Position numbers and translations under genes: made by a program | Notes under the pieces: model-generated | Database searches by the model: none | Seen by the model: only the letters and a program-made list of their open reading frames with translations | What the model was told of the DNA's origin: nothing | Part shown: positions 30,329 through 38,811 of the stretch, one piece after another | Position numbering within the stretch: position 1 is the first letter of the stretch | Layout: each line of letters opens with the position of its first letter | Assembly (NCBI GenBank): GCA_020073205.1 | Contig: JAIQFR010000017.1 | Coordinates: 1-55,942, forward strand | From: Terriglobia bacterium | GTDB taxonomy: Bacteria; Acidobacteriota; Polarisedimenticolia; Polarisedimenticolales; JAIQFR01 | Direction: 5' to 3' | DNA length: 55,942 nucleotides

Positions 30329-32098
30329 ATGATGCGGGCACCCGGCGTGGACGAGATCTCGGGGTACCTGGCGATGCCGGACGGCTGCTCCGTGTACGTG
30401 CGCCAGTACACTCCGGAGGGCGGGGGAAGGAAGAGGCCGGTGGTGGTCGTTCCGGCGGATGGCGAAGAGCGGACCTGGTCCCAGCGGACGATGGTCAATC
30501 TCGCGCGCTCACTTGCGCGCGTGGGGCATCCGGTCGTCCGTTTCGACTTCCGAGGGCAGGGCGAGAGCGACGGCCCCTTCGAGGCGACCGACGTCGGCTC
30601 CAGGCTGGAGGACCTCGCGGCCGTCGTGGAGCGCACCCGCTCGTGGTCGGGAGTGGCGCCGTCGCTCGTGGGTTTCCGCCTGGGCGCCACGGTGGCCGCG
30701 CACCATGCCGCCGCGACGGCCGGCGTCGTCGGGCCGATCGTGGCCGTGGAGCCCGTGGACTCCATCCCGACCTACATCGACGACATGCTCCGGAAGAACC
30801 TGGCGAATCAGTTCGCCGTCCAAAAGAAGGTGATTGTCAACCGGAAGCAGCTCCTCGAGCGGGTGCGCTCGGGCACGAACGTGAGCTGCAACGGGTTCCA
30901 CCTCTCGAGGGGCTTCCTGGAATCGCTGGAACGGCTCGAGCAGGCCGGCGTCCAGCAGCGGATCGCTGCGCTGTCGGCGCTCTGGATCAGCCGGCCGGCC
31001 GGGCAGGAGGCAGGAGTCCCGCGGGGAATCCCCACCTTCTGGAGCGAACGTCCGATCCTCGGCCCACACCCCTCCGAGCTGTTCCGCGCGGTCGAGGCGA
31101 GATTGGACGATGTCCAGGCGGTGAAATGGTCGGGACCGTTCCCGCTGGACGACGCGAGCGGCGGAGGGTCGAGGGTCGCCTCCATAGCGACCGGCAGCGG
31201 CCGACTGGTCGCGACCTGGCATTCGTTGCGTGGCGACGGGACGGCCTTCCTGTTCCTGAACCCGGGGCCGAATGATCGATCGGGTCCCCACGGTCTTTAC
31301 GCGAGGCTTGCCGCCGCCTTGGCGGCGGAGGGGCACCACGTCCTGCGGCTCGACGCCCGGAGCATCGGAGAGAGCGAGGGCGACGACCAAGGCAACCAGG
31401 GGCGTCCGGTCGTCGATTACTACCGCGAGATCAACGAAGGCGCCATGGTCTCCAGCGCGGCGGCGGCGCTCAACTGGCTCGCGGGTCGCGGTCACCGGGA
31501 GACGGTGCTCTTCGGGCTCTGCGGCGGCGCGGTCAACGCGGCCCTAGCCGCTTGCGAGACGACGAGCCAGGTGCGCCACGTCGTCCTGCTCGGAACCCCC
31601 GTGCTGCATCTGGGCGTGGGCGAAGGGGTGGCCCTGTCGGACGAGGCGGTTCGTGACGAGGTGAAGATCCTGCGCCACAAGCTCGTGGACCCAGGCTCCT
31701 TGATCCGGTTCCTCACCTTTCGCTCGGACTACCGCGCCGTCGGGCGCGTCATCGCGGCGCTCGCGGGGCGGATGACCGGCTCGCGGGGTCGCACGGGATC
31801 CGGCGGCGACGAGCGGCCGCTTCACCCACAGACCATCATGCCCCTCGTGCGCGCGATTGCGGGCTTCCGCTCGGCGGGTGGCCGCCCCGTGTTCGTCTTC
31901 TCGGAGCACGACCGTCTCCTCGGTCTCTTCCGGACGCACTTCCCTTCGAGCGCTCGGGGCGCCGGCGGTCCCGAGAACCTCGATCTCAGGGTCCTGGCGG
32001 GAGCCAATCACAACGTCACGGACCGCCCGTCCGAGGCGCGGCTGCTGGAGATCCTGCGATCGGCACCCCACCCTTCCGCGGCGGAACGGCTGAGCTGA
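30329..32098 (+). CDS. Double alpha/beta-hydrolase-like protein, fused XrtA hydrolase 2/1-like
   Basis: Encodes 589 residues with two alpha/beta-hydrolase-like halves. Half 1 has RFDFRGQGESDG (71-82) and GFRLGA (115-120) at the nucleophile elbow; half 2 has LDARSIGESEG (341-351), GLCGGA (396-401) and a late His region (GANHNVTD). In classical hydrolases the elbow is GxSxG; here neither half has Ser at that place (Arg in half 1, Cys in half 2). The exosortase-A-associated hydrolases 2 and 1 have the same unusual elbows (GLRLGA-like and GLCDA-like), so this looks like both fused in one chain. Substrate unknown. The ATG pair at 30329/30332 gives little choice of start; the RBS is weak. Confidence 0.75.
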   Translation: MMRAPGVDEISGYLAMPDGCSVYVRQYTPEGGGRKRPVVVVPADGEERTWSQRTMVNLARSLARVGHPVVRFDFRGQGESDGPFEATDVGSRLEDLAAVVERTRSWSGVAPSLVGFRLGATVAAHHAAATAGVVGPIVAVEPVDSIPTYIDDMLRKNLANQFAVQKKVIVNRKQLLERVRSGTNVSCNGFHLSRGFLESLERLEQAGVQQRIAALSALWISRPAGQEAGVPRGIPTFWSERPILGPHPSELFRAVEARLDDVQAVKWSGPFPLDDASGGGSRVASIATGSGRLVATWHSLRGDGTAFLFLNPGPNDRSGPHGLYARLAAALAAEGHHVLRLDARSIGESEGDDQGNQGRPVVDYYREINEGAMVSSAAAALNWLAGRGHRETVLFGLCGGAVNAALAACETTSQVRHVVLLGTPVLHLGVGEGVALSDEAVRDEVKILRHKLVDPGSLIRFLTFRSDYRAVGRVIAALAGRMTGSRGRTGSGGDERPLHPQTIMPLVRAIAGFRSAGGRPVFVFSEHDRLLGLFRTHFPSSARGAGGPENLDLRVLAGANHNVTDRPSEARLLEILRSAPHPSAAERLS

Positions 32099-32179
32099 TG
32101 CATCGCGCCGGCGCCCCTCGTGGACACCGAGCTCCGCGTCGCCGGCGCGAGCGGGGCCACCGGTGAGAGAGGTGTCCTG

Positions 32180-33313
32180 ATGGACGGGAGGAGGATACGT
32201 CTCGTGCAGATCGCCTACGGCATGGGAGTCGGCGGGATGGAAAGGGTCGTGGCCGATCTGTGCCGGTGCCTCGATCCGTTGCGCTACGACGTTGCGGTCT
32301 ACTGCACCCATGTCAAGGGTCTTCTCGGCGCGGAACTCGAAGCCGACGGCGTCCCCGTGTTCCATCGACCCGTCCGCCGGCGCGCGGACCACTGGCTCCG
32401 TCCCGCGAGGATCTTCCGATTCCTGAGGGAGCACCGCCCTGATATCGTACACACTCAGAACACGGCAGCGTTGCTCGACTCGGCGCTGGCGGCGCGCGCG
32501 GCCGGGGTCCCGGTGCTCGTCCACACCGATCACTCGAGACGATATCCCGACCGACGCCGTTACATGATCGCGGAGCGGTGGATGAGCGGACTGACCGACG
32601 CCTTTTGCGCCGTCTCCAACCACACACGGGGTGAGCTGGCGCGCTTCGAGGGGATTCCCGCTGCGCGCATCGAAGTGGTGTACAACGGCTGCGATCTGCC
32701 CTTCGTCCCCGGCGAGGCGGATCGGCGGGACGTGCGCGCCTCGCTCGGCTTCGACGACGAGACACCGGTGATCGGAATGGCGTCCCGCGTCGAGTGGCAG
32801 AAGGGGCACGACCTGCTCGTGGCCGCGATGCCTCGCATCCTCGCCCGCATTCCGTCCGCTCGGGCGGTGATCGTCGGGGGGGGGTCGAAGGAGCCCGAGG
32901 TCCGGTGGCAGATCGGCCGGCTCGGCCTCGAAGGTAAAATCCTCATGACCGGGGTTCGGAAGGACGTGCCGCGGCTCATGGCGGCCTTCGACCTGTTCGT
33001 GATGACCTCGAATTTCGAAGGCATGCCGATCGCGGCGCTGGAAGCCATGGCGGTGTCGCTCCCGATCGTCTCGACGGCCGTCGGAGGCGTCCCGGAAATG
33101 GTCGAGGACGGCGTGACCGGGAAGCTCATCGAAGGGCGGGATCCGGCCACGGTCGCGGAGGAGGTCGTCCGGCTCCTGGTAGACCGGGACGCGATGCGCA
33201 GGATGGGGAAGGCCGGGCGCCGCCGCTACGAGCAGCGATTCCGCGTCGCCTCCATGGTGAACGCGTACGACGCGATCTATCGTCGCTGTCTCGAGGCGCG
33301 CTCCGGCCGATAG
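32180..33313 (+). CDS. Glycosyltransferase family 4
   Basis: Encodes 377 residues. GT-B fold: N-terminal GMGVGGMERVVADLCRCL (acceptor-binding Gly-rich loop), VHTQNTAALLDSALAARA, and C-terminal VIGMASRVEWQKGHDLLVAAM, VIVGGGSKEPE and the EX7E-type motif EGMPIAALEAMAVSLPIV. It transfers a nucleotide-activated sugar in the EPS assembly. The ATG at 32180 follows AGAGG by 7 bases; upstream extension lacks support. A G9 run at 32876-32884 falls in the VIVGGG codons. Confidence 0.92.
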   Translation: MDGRRIRLVQIAYGMGVGGMERVVADLCRCLDPLRYDVAVYCTHVKGLLGAELEADGVPVFHRPVRRRADHWLRPARIFRFLREHRPDIVHTQNTAALLDSALAARAAGVPVLVHTDHSRRYPDRRRYMIAERWMSGLTDAFCAVSNHTRGELARFEGIPAARIEVVYNGCDLPFVPGEADRRDVRASLGFDDETPVIGMASRVEWQKGHDLLVAAMPRILARIPSARAVIVGGGSKEPEVRWQIGRLGLEGKILMTGVRKDVPRLMAAFDLFVMTSNFEGMPIAALEAMAVSLPIVSTAVGGVPEMVEDGVTGKLIEGRDPATVAEEVVRLLVDRDAMRRMGKAGRRRYEQRFRVASMVNAYDAIYRRCLEARSGR

Positions 33314-33328
33314 AGGGCGAGTACACCC

Positions 33329-34807
33329 GTGTGGCACCACCTCAAGTCGCTCTCCAAGCAGACCATCGTCTACGGGGGTGGCCTGCTCCTCAAGCGGGGC
33401 ATCGGGTTCTTCATGATCCCGGTGTACACCCGCTACATGAATCCCGAGGAATACGGCCTACTCGAGATCCTCGAGCTGACGGGGTTCATCGCCGCGTTCT
33501 TCATCGGATTCGGGATGCTCCAGGCGGTGTACCGCTTCCACTCTGACGTGGAAGGCGCCGACGCGCAGCGGCGCGTGAAGGCCAACGCCATCATGACGGT
33601 GGTCGTGATGGGAGGCGCCGTCACGGCCGGCCTGCTGGCAGCGTCGCCGTGGATCGCCCGGATCTCGGGGGGGAAGACCGAGCTGGCTCCGCTCGTGGTG
33701 CTGCTGGTGCTGGGGGTCTTCGCCAACGAGATCGGCCAGCTCCTGCTCGGCTTCTTCAGGGTGGAGGCCCGGCCGGTGGCCTACGTGGTGTACTCGCTGT
33801 CCTCCACCGCGGTCAGCCTCACGCTGAACGTCGTCTTCCTCGTGGGCCTCGCGATGGGCGTCCGCGGGATCCTGCTGTCGACGTTGATCTCGGCCGTGCT
33901 CCTCGTCGTCGTCCTCATGGCCGGCTTCGTTCGCGCCGGGGGATTCAGGGCCGACTTCGCGCTCATCCGGCAGATGTTCGTGTATTGCCTTCCCTTCATC
34001 CCCACCGGGCTCATGGCGTTTACCGTGAACTTCTCGGATCGCTACTTCCTCAGGGTGTTCACCGACATGGGCACCGTCGGCATCTACGCTCTGGGGTACA
34101 AGCTCGGGATGATCGGAGGGTTCCTGGTCGGGACCCCGTTCGGCCTGGTGTGGAAGGCGCAGGCGTTCGAGATCGCCAAGGAACCCAACGCGCAGGCCAC
34201 GTACGCCAGGGTCATGACCTACTATTCCGGCGCGCTCCTCGCGGTCTGCGCGGTGCTCTCGATCTCGGCGAGGGAGATCGTCGCGCTCATGGCCGCTCCG
34301 GAATACGCGCGCGCGGCGGCCATCGTGCCGATCGTCGCCTGGGCCACGGTCTTCCTCACGCTGGACCCCATGGTCCAGGTGGGTATCCTCCTCAAGAAGA
34401 GAACCGTGTGGCTGCCGGTCATCTACGCGGGGACGATGGCCATCAACATCGGGCTCAACTTCCTCCTCATCCCCCGAATGGGCATGATGGGGGCGGCCTG
34501 GGCGACGGTGGCGGCCCTCTTCTTCCAGGTCGCGGCGGGTTGCTTCGTCGCGTACCGGCTCTACCCGATCCGCTACGAGTGGCGGCGTTTGATGGCAATG
34601 GTGGCGGGAGTCCTCGTGGCGCAGGCGCTGGCCGGCATCGTGCCGCAGCGCGCCATCGCCGGCTCGCTGGCGCTAAAAGGGGTCCTCCTCGCGGTTCTCG
34701 CCGCGGCCCTCCTCGCGCTTCCCGGGTTCCTGCTGAAGGACGAGCGGACCCTCCTGTCGAAACTGCTCGGCAGGGTCGTGCGCCGGGGTGAGGGTGCGCC
34801 CCCTTGA
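33329..34807 (+). CDS. Lipopolysaccharide/EPS flippase (Wzx family)
   Basis: Encodes 492 residues with about 12-14 membrane segments. Pattern of the polysaccharide/oligosaccharide flippase (MATE-like) fold: KQTIVYGGGLLLKRGIGFFM, PVYTRYMNPEEYGLLEIL, then regularly spaced hydrophobic helices and the loop NFSDRYFLRVFTDMGTVGIY, typical of the family. It moves the undecaprenyl-linked unit across the inner membrane. The GTG start at 33329 has only a weak RBS. Its last four bases overlap the next gene's TTG (TTGA at 34804-34807). Confidence 0.92.
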   Translation: MWHHLKSLSKQTIVYGGGLLLKRGIGFFMIPVYTRYMNPEEYGLLEILELTGFIAAFFIGFGMLQAVYRFHSDVEGADAQRRVKANAIMTVVVMGGAVTAGLLAASPWIARISGGKTELAPLVVLLVLGVFANEIGQLLLGFFRVEARPVAYVVYSLSSTAVSLTLNVVFLVGLAMGVRGILLSTLISAVLLVVVLMAGFVRAGGFRADFALIRQMFVYCLPFIPTGLMAFTVNFSDRYFLRVFTDMGTVGIYALGYKLGMIGGFLVGTPFGLVWKAQAFEIAKEPNAQATYARVMTYYSGALLAVCAVLSISAREIVALMAAPEYARAAAIVPIVAWATVFLTLDPMVQVGILLKKRTVWLPVIYAGTMAINIGLNFLLIPRMGMMGAAWATVAALFFQVAAGCFVAYRLYPIRYEWRRLMAMVAGVLVAQALAGIVPQRAIAGSLALKGVLLAVLAAALLALPGFLLKDERTLLSKLLGRVVRRGEGAPP

Positions 34808-36156
34808 GAACGCTGCCGCGGGACCCGAGAGAAGCTCCCCGACCTCGGGCGCCGAGCGTTCCGCCGCCGGCCCGAGCGCTTGGCGTCGGCACCTGGGTGG
34901 TCATCGCGTACTTGATCTTGGACTACGGGAAGCCGCAGTTCTACCTCCACTTCCTCGAGTATCTCATGCCGGGGTTGTGGATAACCATCATCGGCGCGGT
35001 CGTGATCCTCGTCCGTCCGAAGCTCAGGTTGCCGCGTGAAGCCTGGCTCGTGCTGGCGTTCCTCCTCGTCATGGCCGTGGACGTCCCTTTCGCGATCAAC
35101 CCCAGGTACGCGTACAACGCGTTCCAGGCCATGCTGCAGATGATGGTGGCCGGACCGTTCGTCATGATGGTCGCGCTGCACAACGTCCAGCGCTTGCGGG
35201 CGGCGATCTGGACCTACGTCCTGGTTGGTAGCTACCAGGGGATCCAGGGCCTCTTCCGCGGCGGAGTGGGCGTCGGGGGCCTCTTCGTCGACGAAAACGA
35301 TCTCTGCATGCTCGTCGCCACGGTCATCCCCCTTGCGTTCTTTCTCGGCATGACCTCGGGAGCACGGCTTCAACGCCTGTTGGGCTTCTCTCTCGTGATG
35401 GTGAACATTCTGGCGGCCGTCGTCAGCTTCTCGCGAGGCGGCTTCCTCGCCCTGTGCGCGGTCCTCCTGTGCGTCATCCTGCGAAGCCGTCGCCCGGTGT
35501 CGACCCTGCTGCTGGTCACCGTGGCCCTCGCCGTCGTCTATCCCCTTGTCCCGCCGGCCTGGTTCCACGAGATGGGGACCATCGAGTCGGCGACCCGGTA
35601 CGGTGACACCGGGGAGACTCGGCTCTACATGTGGGGGATCGCGTGGAAAGTCTTTCTGGACCACCCCGTGATGGGTGTGGGTGGCGGAGATCTGGGAAGA
35701 CAGCTGCCCGAGTACGAGGACCCGAGCTCCGGCCACGCGTCGCTCTGGGGAAGGGTCTGTCATTCCGTTTATTTCACGCTGCTGGCCGAGAGCGGCGTGG
35801 TCGGGAGCGCCATCTGGGTTTGGCTCGTGGTCGGCTGCCTCCTGACGACGGCGACGGTCGCGCGAAAGTTGATCGGAAAGGACGGCGAGCTTCGGGACAG
35901 GGGTGTGGAGCCGCCGTTCGAGGCGAGAGCGCTCGTGGGAGCCTGCCGAGGACTGGAAGCGGCGCTGATCGCCTTCCTGGTGGCGGGCGCGTTCCTCACG
36001 GTCAACTACTACCCCGTGATGTGGTCGCTGGTCGGGCTGATCTCCGCGACCCGGCTGACCGTACGGAACGATGCGGTCCTCGTCAACCTGATGGGAGTCC
36101 CGTCGGGTCCCGCGCCGGCAGCGAGGATGCCCAGGGACCGAAGGCGGGTCGGCTGA
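34804..36156 (+). CDS. O-antigen polymerase/ligase family protein (Wzy/WaaL-like)
   Basis: Encodes 450 residues. About ten to eleven membrane segments with a large periplasmic loop containing ETRLYMWGIAWKVFLDHPVMG, the hallmark of the Wzy_C/O-antigen ligase domain (PF04932), and SFSRGGFLALCAVLL before it. It polymerises the repeat units, or ligates them. It starts at a TTG overlapping the flippase stop; a proline-rich 25-residue N-terminus precedes the first membrane segment, so the true start could be later. The TGA stop overlaps the ATG of a decayed glycosyltransferase (TGATG at 36154-36158). Confidence 0.88.
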   Translation: MRTLPRDPREAPRPRAPSVPPPARALGVGTWVVIAYLILDYGKPQFYLHFLEYLMPGLWITIIGAVVILVRPKLRLPREAWLVLAFLLVMAVDVPFAINPRYAYNAFQAMLQMMVAGPFVMMVALHNVQRLRAAIWTYVLVGSYQGIQGLFRGGVGVGGLFVDENDLCMLVATVIPLAFFLGMTSGARLQRLLGFSLVMVNILAAVVSFSRGGFLALCAVLLCVILRSRRPVSTLLLVTVALAVVYPLVPPAWFHEMGTIESATRYGDTGETRLYMWGIAWKVFLDHPVMGVGGGDLGRQLPEYEDPSSGHASLWGRVCHSVYFTLLAESGVVGSAIWVWLVVGCLLTTATVARKLIGKDGELRDRGVEPPFEARALVGACRGLEAALIAFLVAGAFLTVNYYPVMWSLVGLISATRLTVRNDAVLVNLMGVPSGPAPAARMPRDRRRVG

Positions 36157-36401
36157 TGGGCGTCCCCTGGATCGGTCGTTTCATCCCGTACCCGCCTCGA
36201 GAAGGGGCGCCGCAGAGGAGCTACCACCTCCTCCGCGAAGCCGCCGGACGCCATATCCACGGGCAAGCCGATCGCCGCGACGCCGCTCGTCGCGGAAGGC
36301 GTCGTGCCGTCGCGAGCCATTCATGGAGCTTGATCGGCGGACACCTCGCGGCTGCCTATCGGGAAGCTGCCCGTGAAGGACCCACTCCGCGAGAGCCGTG
36401 A
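36156..36401 (+). pseudogene. Decayed glycosyltransferase family 4 (N-, middle and C-terminal fragments)
   Basis: A 246-base open frame (81 residues) that starts at a perfectly coupled ATG after the polymerase gene but is far too short for a GT4 (about 350-400 residues). The start frame reads PPREGAPQRSYHLLREAA, a classic GT4 N-terminal motif. From 36253 the +1 frame reads GKPIAATPLVAEGV, the GT4 C-lobe motif, up to a stop at 36331. The start frame then reads SWSLIGGHLAAAYREAA, the usual GT4 C-terminal end. So the three landmarks of one gene survive in order within 250 bases, with two internal deletions and a frameshift between them. A short expressed peptide is possible but unlikely. Confidence 0.7.
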
Positions 36402-36415
36402 CGGAAGGAGCTGAC

Positions 36416-37600
36416 ATGCGCGCATGGACGGAGAGGCGGAAGAAGTGGGTTCGCATGGCGGCCGTGATCGGTGCGGTCCTGGTCTTCCTCTATGTCGTCC
36501 GGGCGGTCTACACGTTCACGTTCTACAAAGCGTCCGTCTGGTTTCCGAGCTACCTCGCTTCGCTGTTCGCGAGTCAGGAGACAGTGGCGGACGCGAGAAA
36601 ACACGTCGTCTTCCTCATGGTCGATCATTATGAGCCGGGCCGCGACGAGGAGGCCGAAGCGAGGAGCGAGCGGTGGCTCGTCAGGTTCCGTGCCATCGCG
36701 GAACGGCACCACGATTCCTACGGGAACCGTTTTCGCTACAGCTGGTTCTATCCGTATGACGAGCACCGGGAACAGGTGCTGGCCGGCCTCTGCCTAGCGG
36801 CCGCCGAAGGCTACGGCGAGGTCGAGCTGCACTGGCACCATCCGCGCTCGGACTCGCAGAGATTCCCCGCCATGCTGGACGACGCGATTCGCTGGTTTCA
36901 GCACCACGACGCCCTGGTCTCGGCCGGGCCGAACCCTCGCACTCAGTTCGGCTTCATTCACGGCGTCTGGGCCTTGGACGACTCCCAGCCCAGGTGCGGA
37001 GTGAGGCGGGAGCTGGACATACTCTTTCAGCACGGCTGCTACGCGGATTTCACCTTCTCCACCATCGGCACGGTCTCACAGCCACGCAAGATCAACTCAA
37101 TCTACTACGCGACGGATTCGGACGCGCCCAAGTCCTACGACACTGGCGAGGACGTGACGGTCGGCAAGCCGATCGAGGATCGCCTCATGATCTTCGAGGG
37201 ACCGATCGGTCTCAACTGGATCACGTGGAGGCTGGACTACGCCGCCGTCGAAGCGTGGGCGAGACCGACCCCGGGCCGGATCCTCCGCTGGATCGGCGCG
37301 AACATCCACGTGCAGGGACGACCGGAGTGGGTCTTCGTCAAGGTCTACTCTCATGGGATTCAGAGCCAGGATGTGATCCTGGATCACGATCTGGACGGGA
37401 TGCTGCGCTCGCTCGAGGAGATCTGCCGCGCCCGCGGGATCACGCTGCACTATGTGACCGCCCGAGAGGCGTACAACTTGGTGAAAGCCGCCGAGGCCGG
37501 GAAATCTGGGAACCCGGAGGACTTCCGCGACTACCGAGTTCCGAAGCCAGCGACGTCGACCCTTCTGCAACGCCGAGCCTCTGCGGCGAGCGGGCTGTGA
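36416..37600 (+). CDS. Membrane-anchored protein of the EPS locus, unassigned (deacetylase-like features)
   Basis: Encodes 394 residues. After a basic N-terminus a single membrane segment (about 14-36) places the rest outside the inner membrane. The soluble part has FLMVDHYEPG, ELHWHHPRSDS, GFIHGVWALDDS and FTFSTIGTVSQP, with clustered His and Asp that resemble the metal-binding arrangement of NodB-like deacetylases, but the standard motifs are absent. It probably binds or trims polysaccharide in the periplasm. The ATG at 36416 is chosen for GGAG 5 bases upstream; a GTG at 36398 is the alternative. It is the last gene of the plus-strand EPS run and converges on wecE. Confidence 0.6.
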   Translation: MRAWTERRKKWVRMAAVIGAVLVFLYVVRAVYTFTFYKASVWFPSYLASLFASQETVADARKHVVFLMVDHYEPGRDEEAEARSERWLVRFRAIAERHHDSYGNRFRYSWFYPYDEHREQVLAGLCLAAAEGYGEVELHWHHPRSDSQRFPAMLDDAIRWFQHHDALVSAGPNPRTQFGFIHGVWALDDSQPRCGVRRELDILFQHGCYADFTFSTIGTVSQPRKINSIYYATDSDAPKSYDTGEDVTVGKPIEDRLMIFEGPIGLNWITWRLDYAAVEAWARPTPGRILRWIGANIHVQGRPEWVFVKVYSHGIQSQDVILDHDLDGMLRSLEEICRARGITLHYVTAREAYNLVKAAEAGKSGNPEDFRDYRVPKPATSTLLQRRASAASGL

Positions 37601-37665
37601 AACCGTCGAATCGCTCCGCCGGACACGGGACGTTCAGCTCCGTCGTCCCCCGCCCGGTCTCGCCT

Positions 37666-38811
37666 TCACCCCTCGCAGCGGAACTCACGGATCGCCTCGA
37701 TCACGGAATCCTGGTCGGCCTGACTGAGCTCGTTGTAGAACGGGAGTCGTAGCAGCCGGTCGCTGACGTCCTCTGCGACGGGACAGTCACCCGGCCGGCC
37801 GCCGAAGCGAAGACCCATTTCCGACAGGTGCAGCGGCAGAAAGTGGAATACGCTCAGGATCCCCCTCTCGCCGAGGTGGTCGATCAACCTGCACCGCGCA
37901 TCCAGCGAGGGAAGAAGGATGTAATACATGTGGTAGCTCTGCTCGCATTCCGGCGGCACGACCGGCGTTCTGACGCCCCAGTTGCGCGCCCAATCGGCGA
38001 GATTCGCGTGGTAACGCTCCCACACGGCGCGACGCTTGCACTGGATCTGTTCCCACGCCTCGAGTTGTCCGTACAGGAACGCCGCCAGCACGTCGGACAT
38101 CACGTAGCTCGATCCGATGTCGACCCAAGTGTACTTGTCGACCTGCTTGCGAAAGAACCGACTCCGATTCGTGCCCTTCTCGCGGATGATCTCGGCCCGA
38201 TCGACGAGACTCCGGTCGTTGATCAGCAGCGCGCCGCCCTCGCCGCAGGTGAAGTTCTTCGTTTCGTGGAAGCTCAGCGTCGCGAGGCACCCCAGCGTTC
38301 CCAGTCGACGCCCCTTGTAATTGGCGAACAGGCCGTGTGCGTTGTCCTCCACCACCGGGATCGCCCTTCGATCGGCGATCGCGCGGATCACATCCATTTC
38401 GCACGCAACGCCGGCGTAGTGAACGACGACGATGGCCTTTGTCCGCGGCGTGATCAACGCTTCCAGCTTGCGCTCGTCGAGGTTCAGGGTATCCGGTCGG
38501 CTGTCGATGAACACCGGCCGAGCCCCGCGCAGCACGAAGGCGTTGACCGTCGAGACGAAGGTGAAGGAAGGAACGATCACCTCGTCCGGTGGCTGGATGT
38601 TCAGCAGCAATGCGGACATCTCCAGCGCATGCGTGCAAGAGGTGGTCAGCAGGGCTTTGGGGACGCCCAGCACCTGCTCCAGGAACGCCTGACACCGCTT
38701 GGAAAAAAGCTGGTCTCCGGCGATCTGACCGATGGTCATTGCCTGGGTGATGTACTGCTGCTCCCGGCCGACAAGGGACGAGCGGTTGAACGGTATGCGG
38801 TAGCTACTCAT
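37666..38811 (-). CDS. wecE: dTDP-4-amino-4,6-dideoxygalactose transaminase WecE-like
   Basis: Encodes 381 residues, DegT/DnrJ/EryC1 PLP fold. It follows E. coli WecE closely: IPFNRSSLVGREQQYI, LLTTSCTHALEMSALLL, PSFTFVSTVNAFVLRGARP, VVVHYAGVACEMD, PLP-stacking D156 (VVEDNAHG) and PLP lysine K185 in SFHETKNFTCGEGGALLIN, then REKGTNRSRFFRKQVDKYTW. It makes dTDP-4-amino-4,6-dideoxy-D-galactose (dTDP-Fuc4N) from the 4-keto sugar. The ATG at 38809-38811 is just inside the 3' end of wecD (8-base overlap), so the pair is coupled. RmlA/RmlB for the keto-sugar precursor are not in this window. Confidence 0.92.
   Translation of the reverse strand: MSSYRIPFNRSSLVGREQQYITQAMTIGQIAGDQLFSKRCQAFLEQVLGVPKALLTTSCTHALEMSALLLNIQPPDEVIVPSFTFVSTVNAFVLRGARPVFIDSRPDTLNLDERKLEALITPRTKAIVVVHYAGVACEMDVIRAIADRRAIPVVEDNAHGLFANYKGRRLGTLGCLATLSFHETKNFTCGEGGALLINDRSLVDRAEIIREKGTNRSRFFRKQVDKYTWVDIGSSYVMSDVLAAFLYGQLEAWEQIQCKRRAVWERYHANLADWARNWGVRTPVVPPECEQSYHMYYILLPSLDARCRLIDHLGERGILSVFHFLPLHLSEMGLRFGGRPGDCPVAEDVSDRLLRLPFYNELSQADQDSVIEAIREFRCEG

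Noticed and set aside
31544-33340. A 598-residue open frame on minus opposite the double hydrolase and GT4
   Set aside because: Same reason: antisense to recognised genes, no motif.
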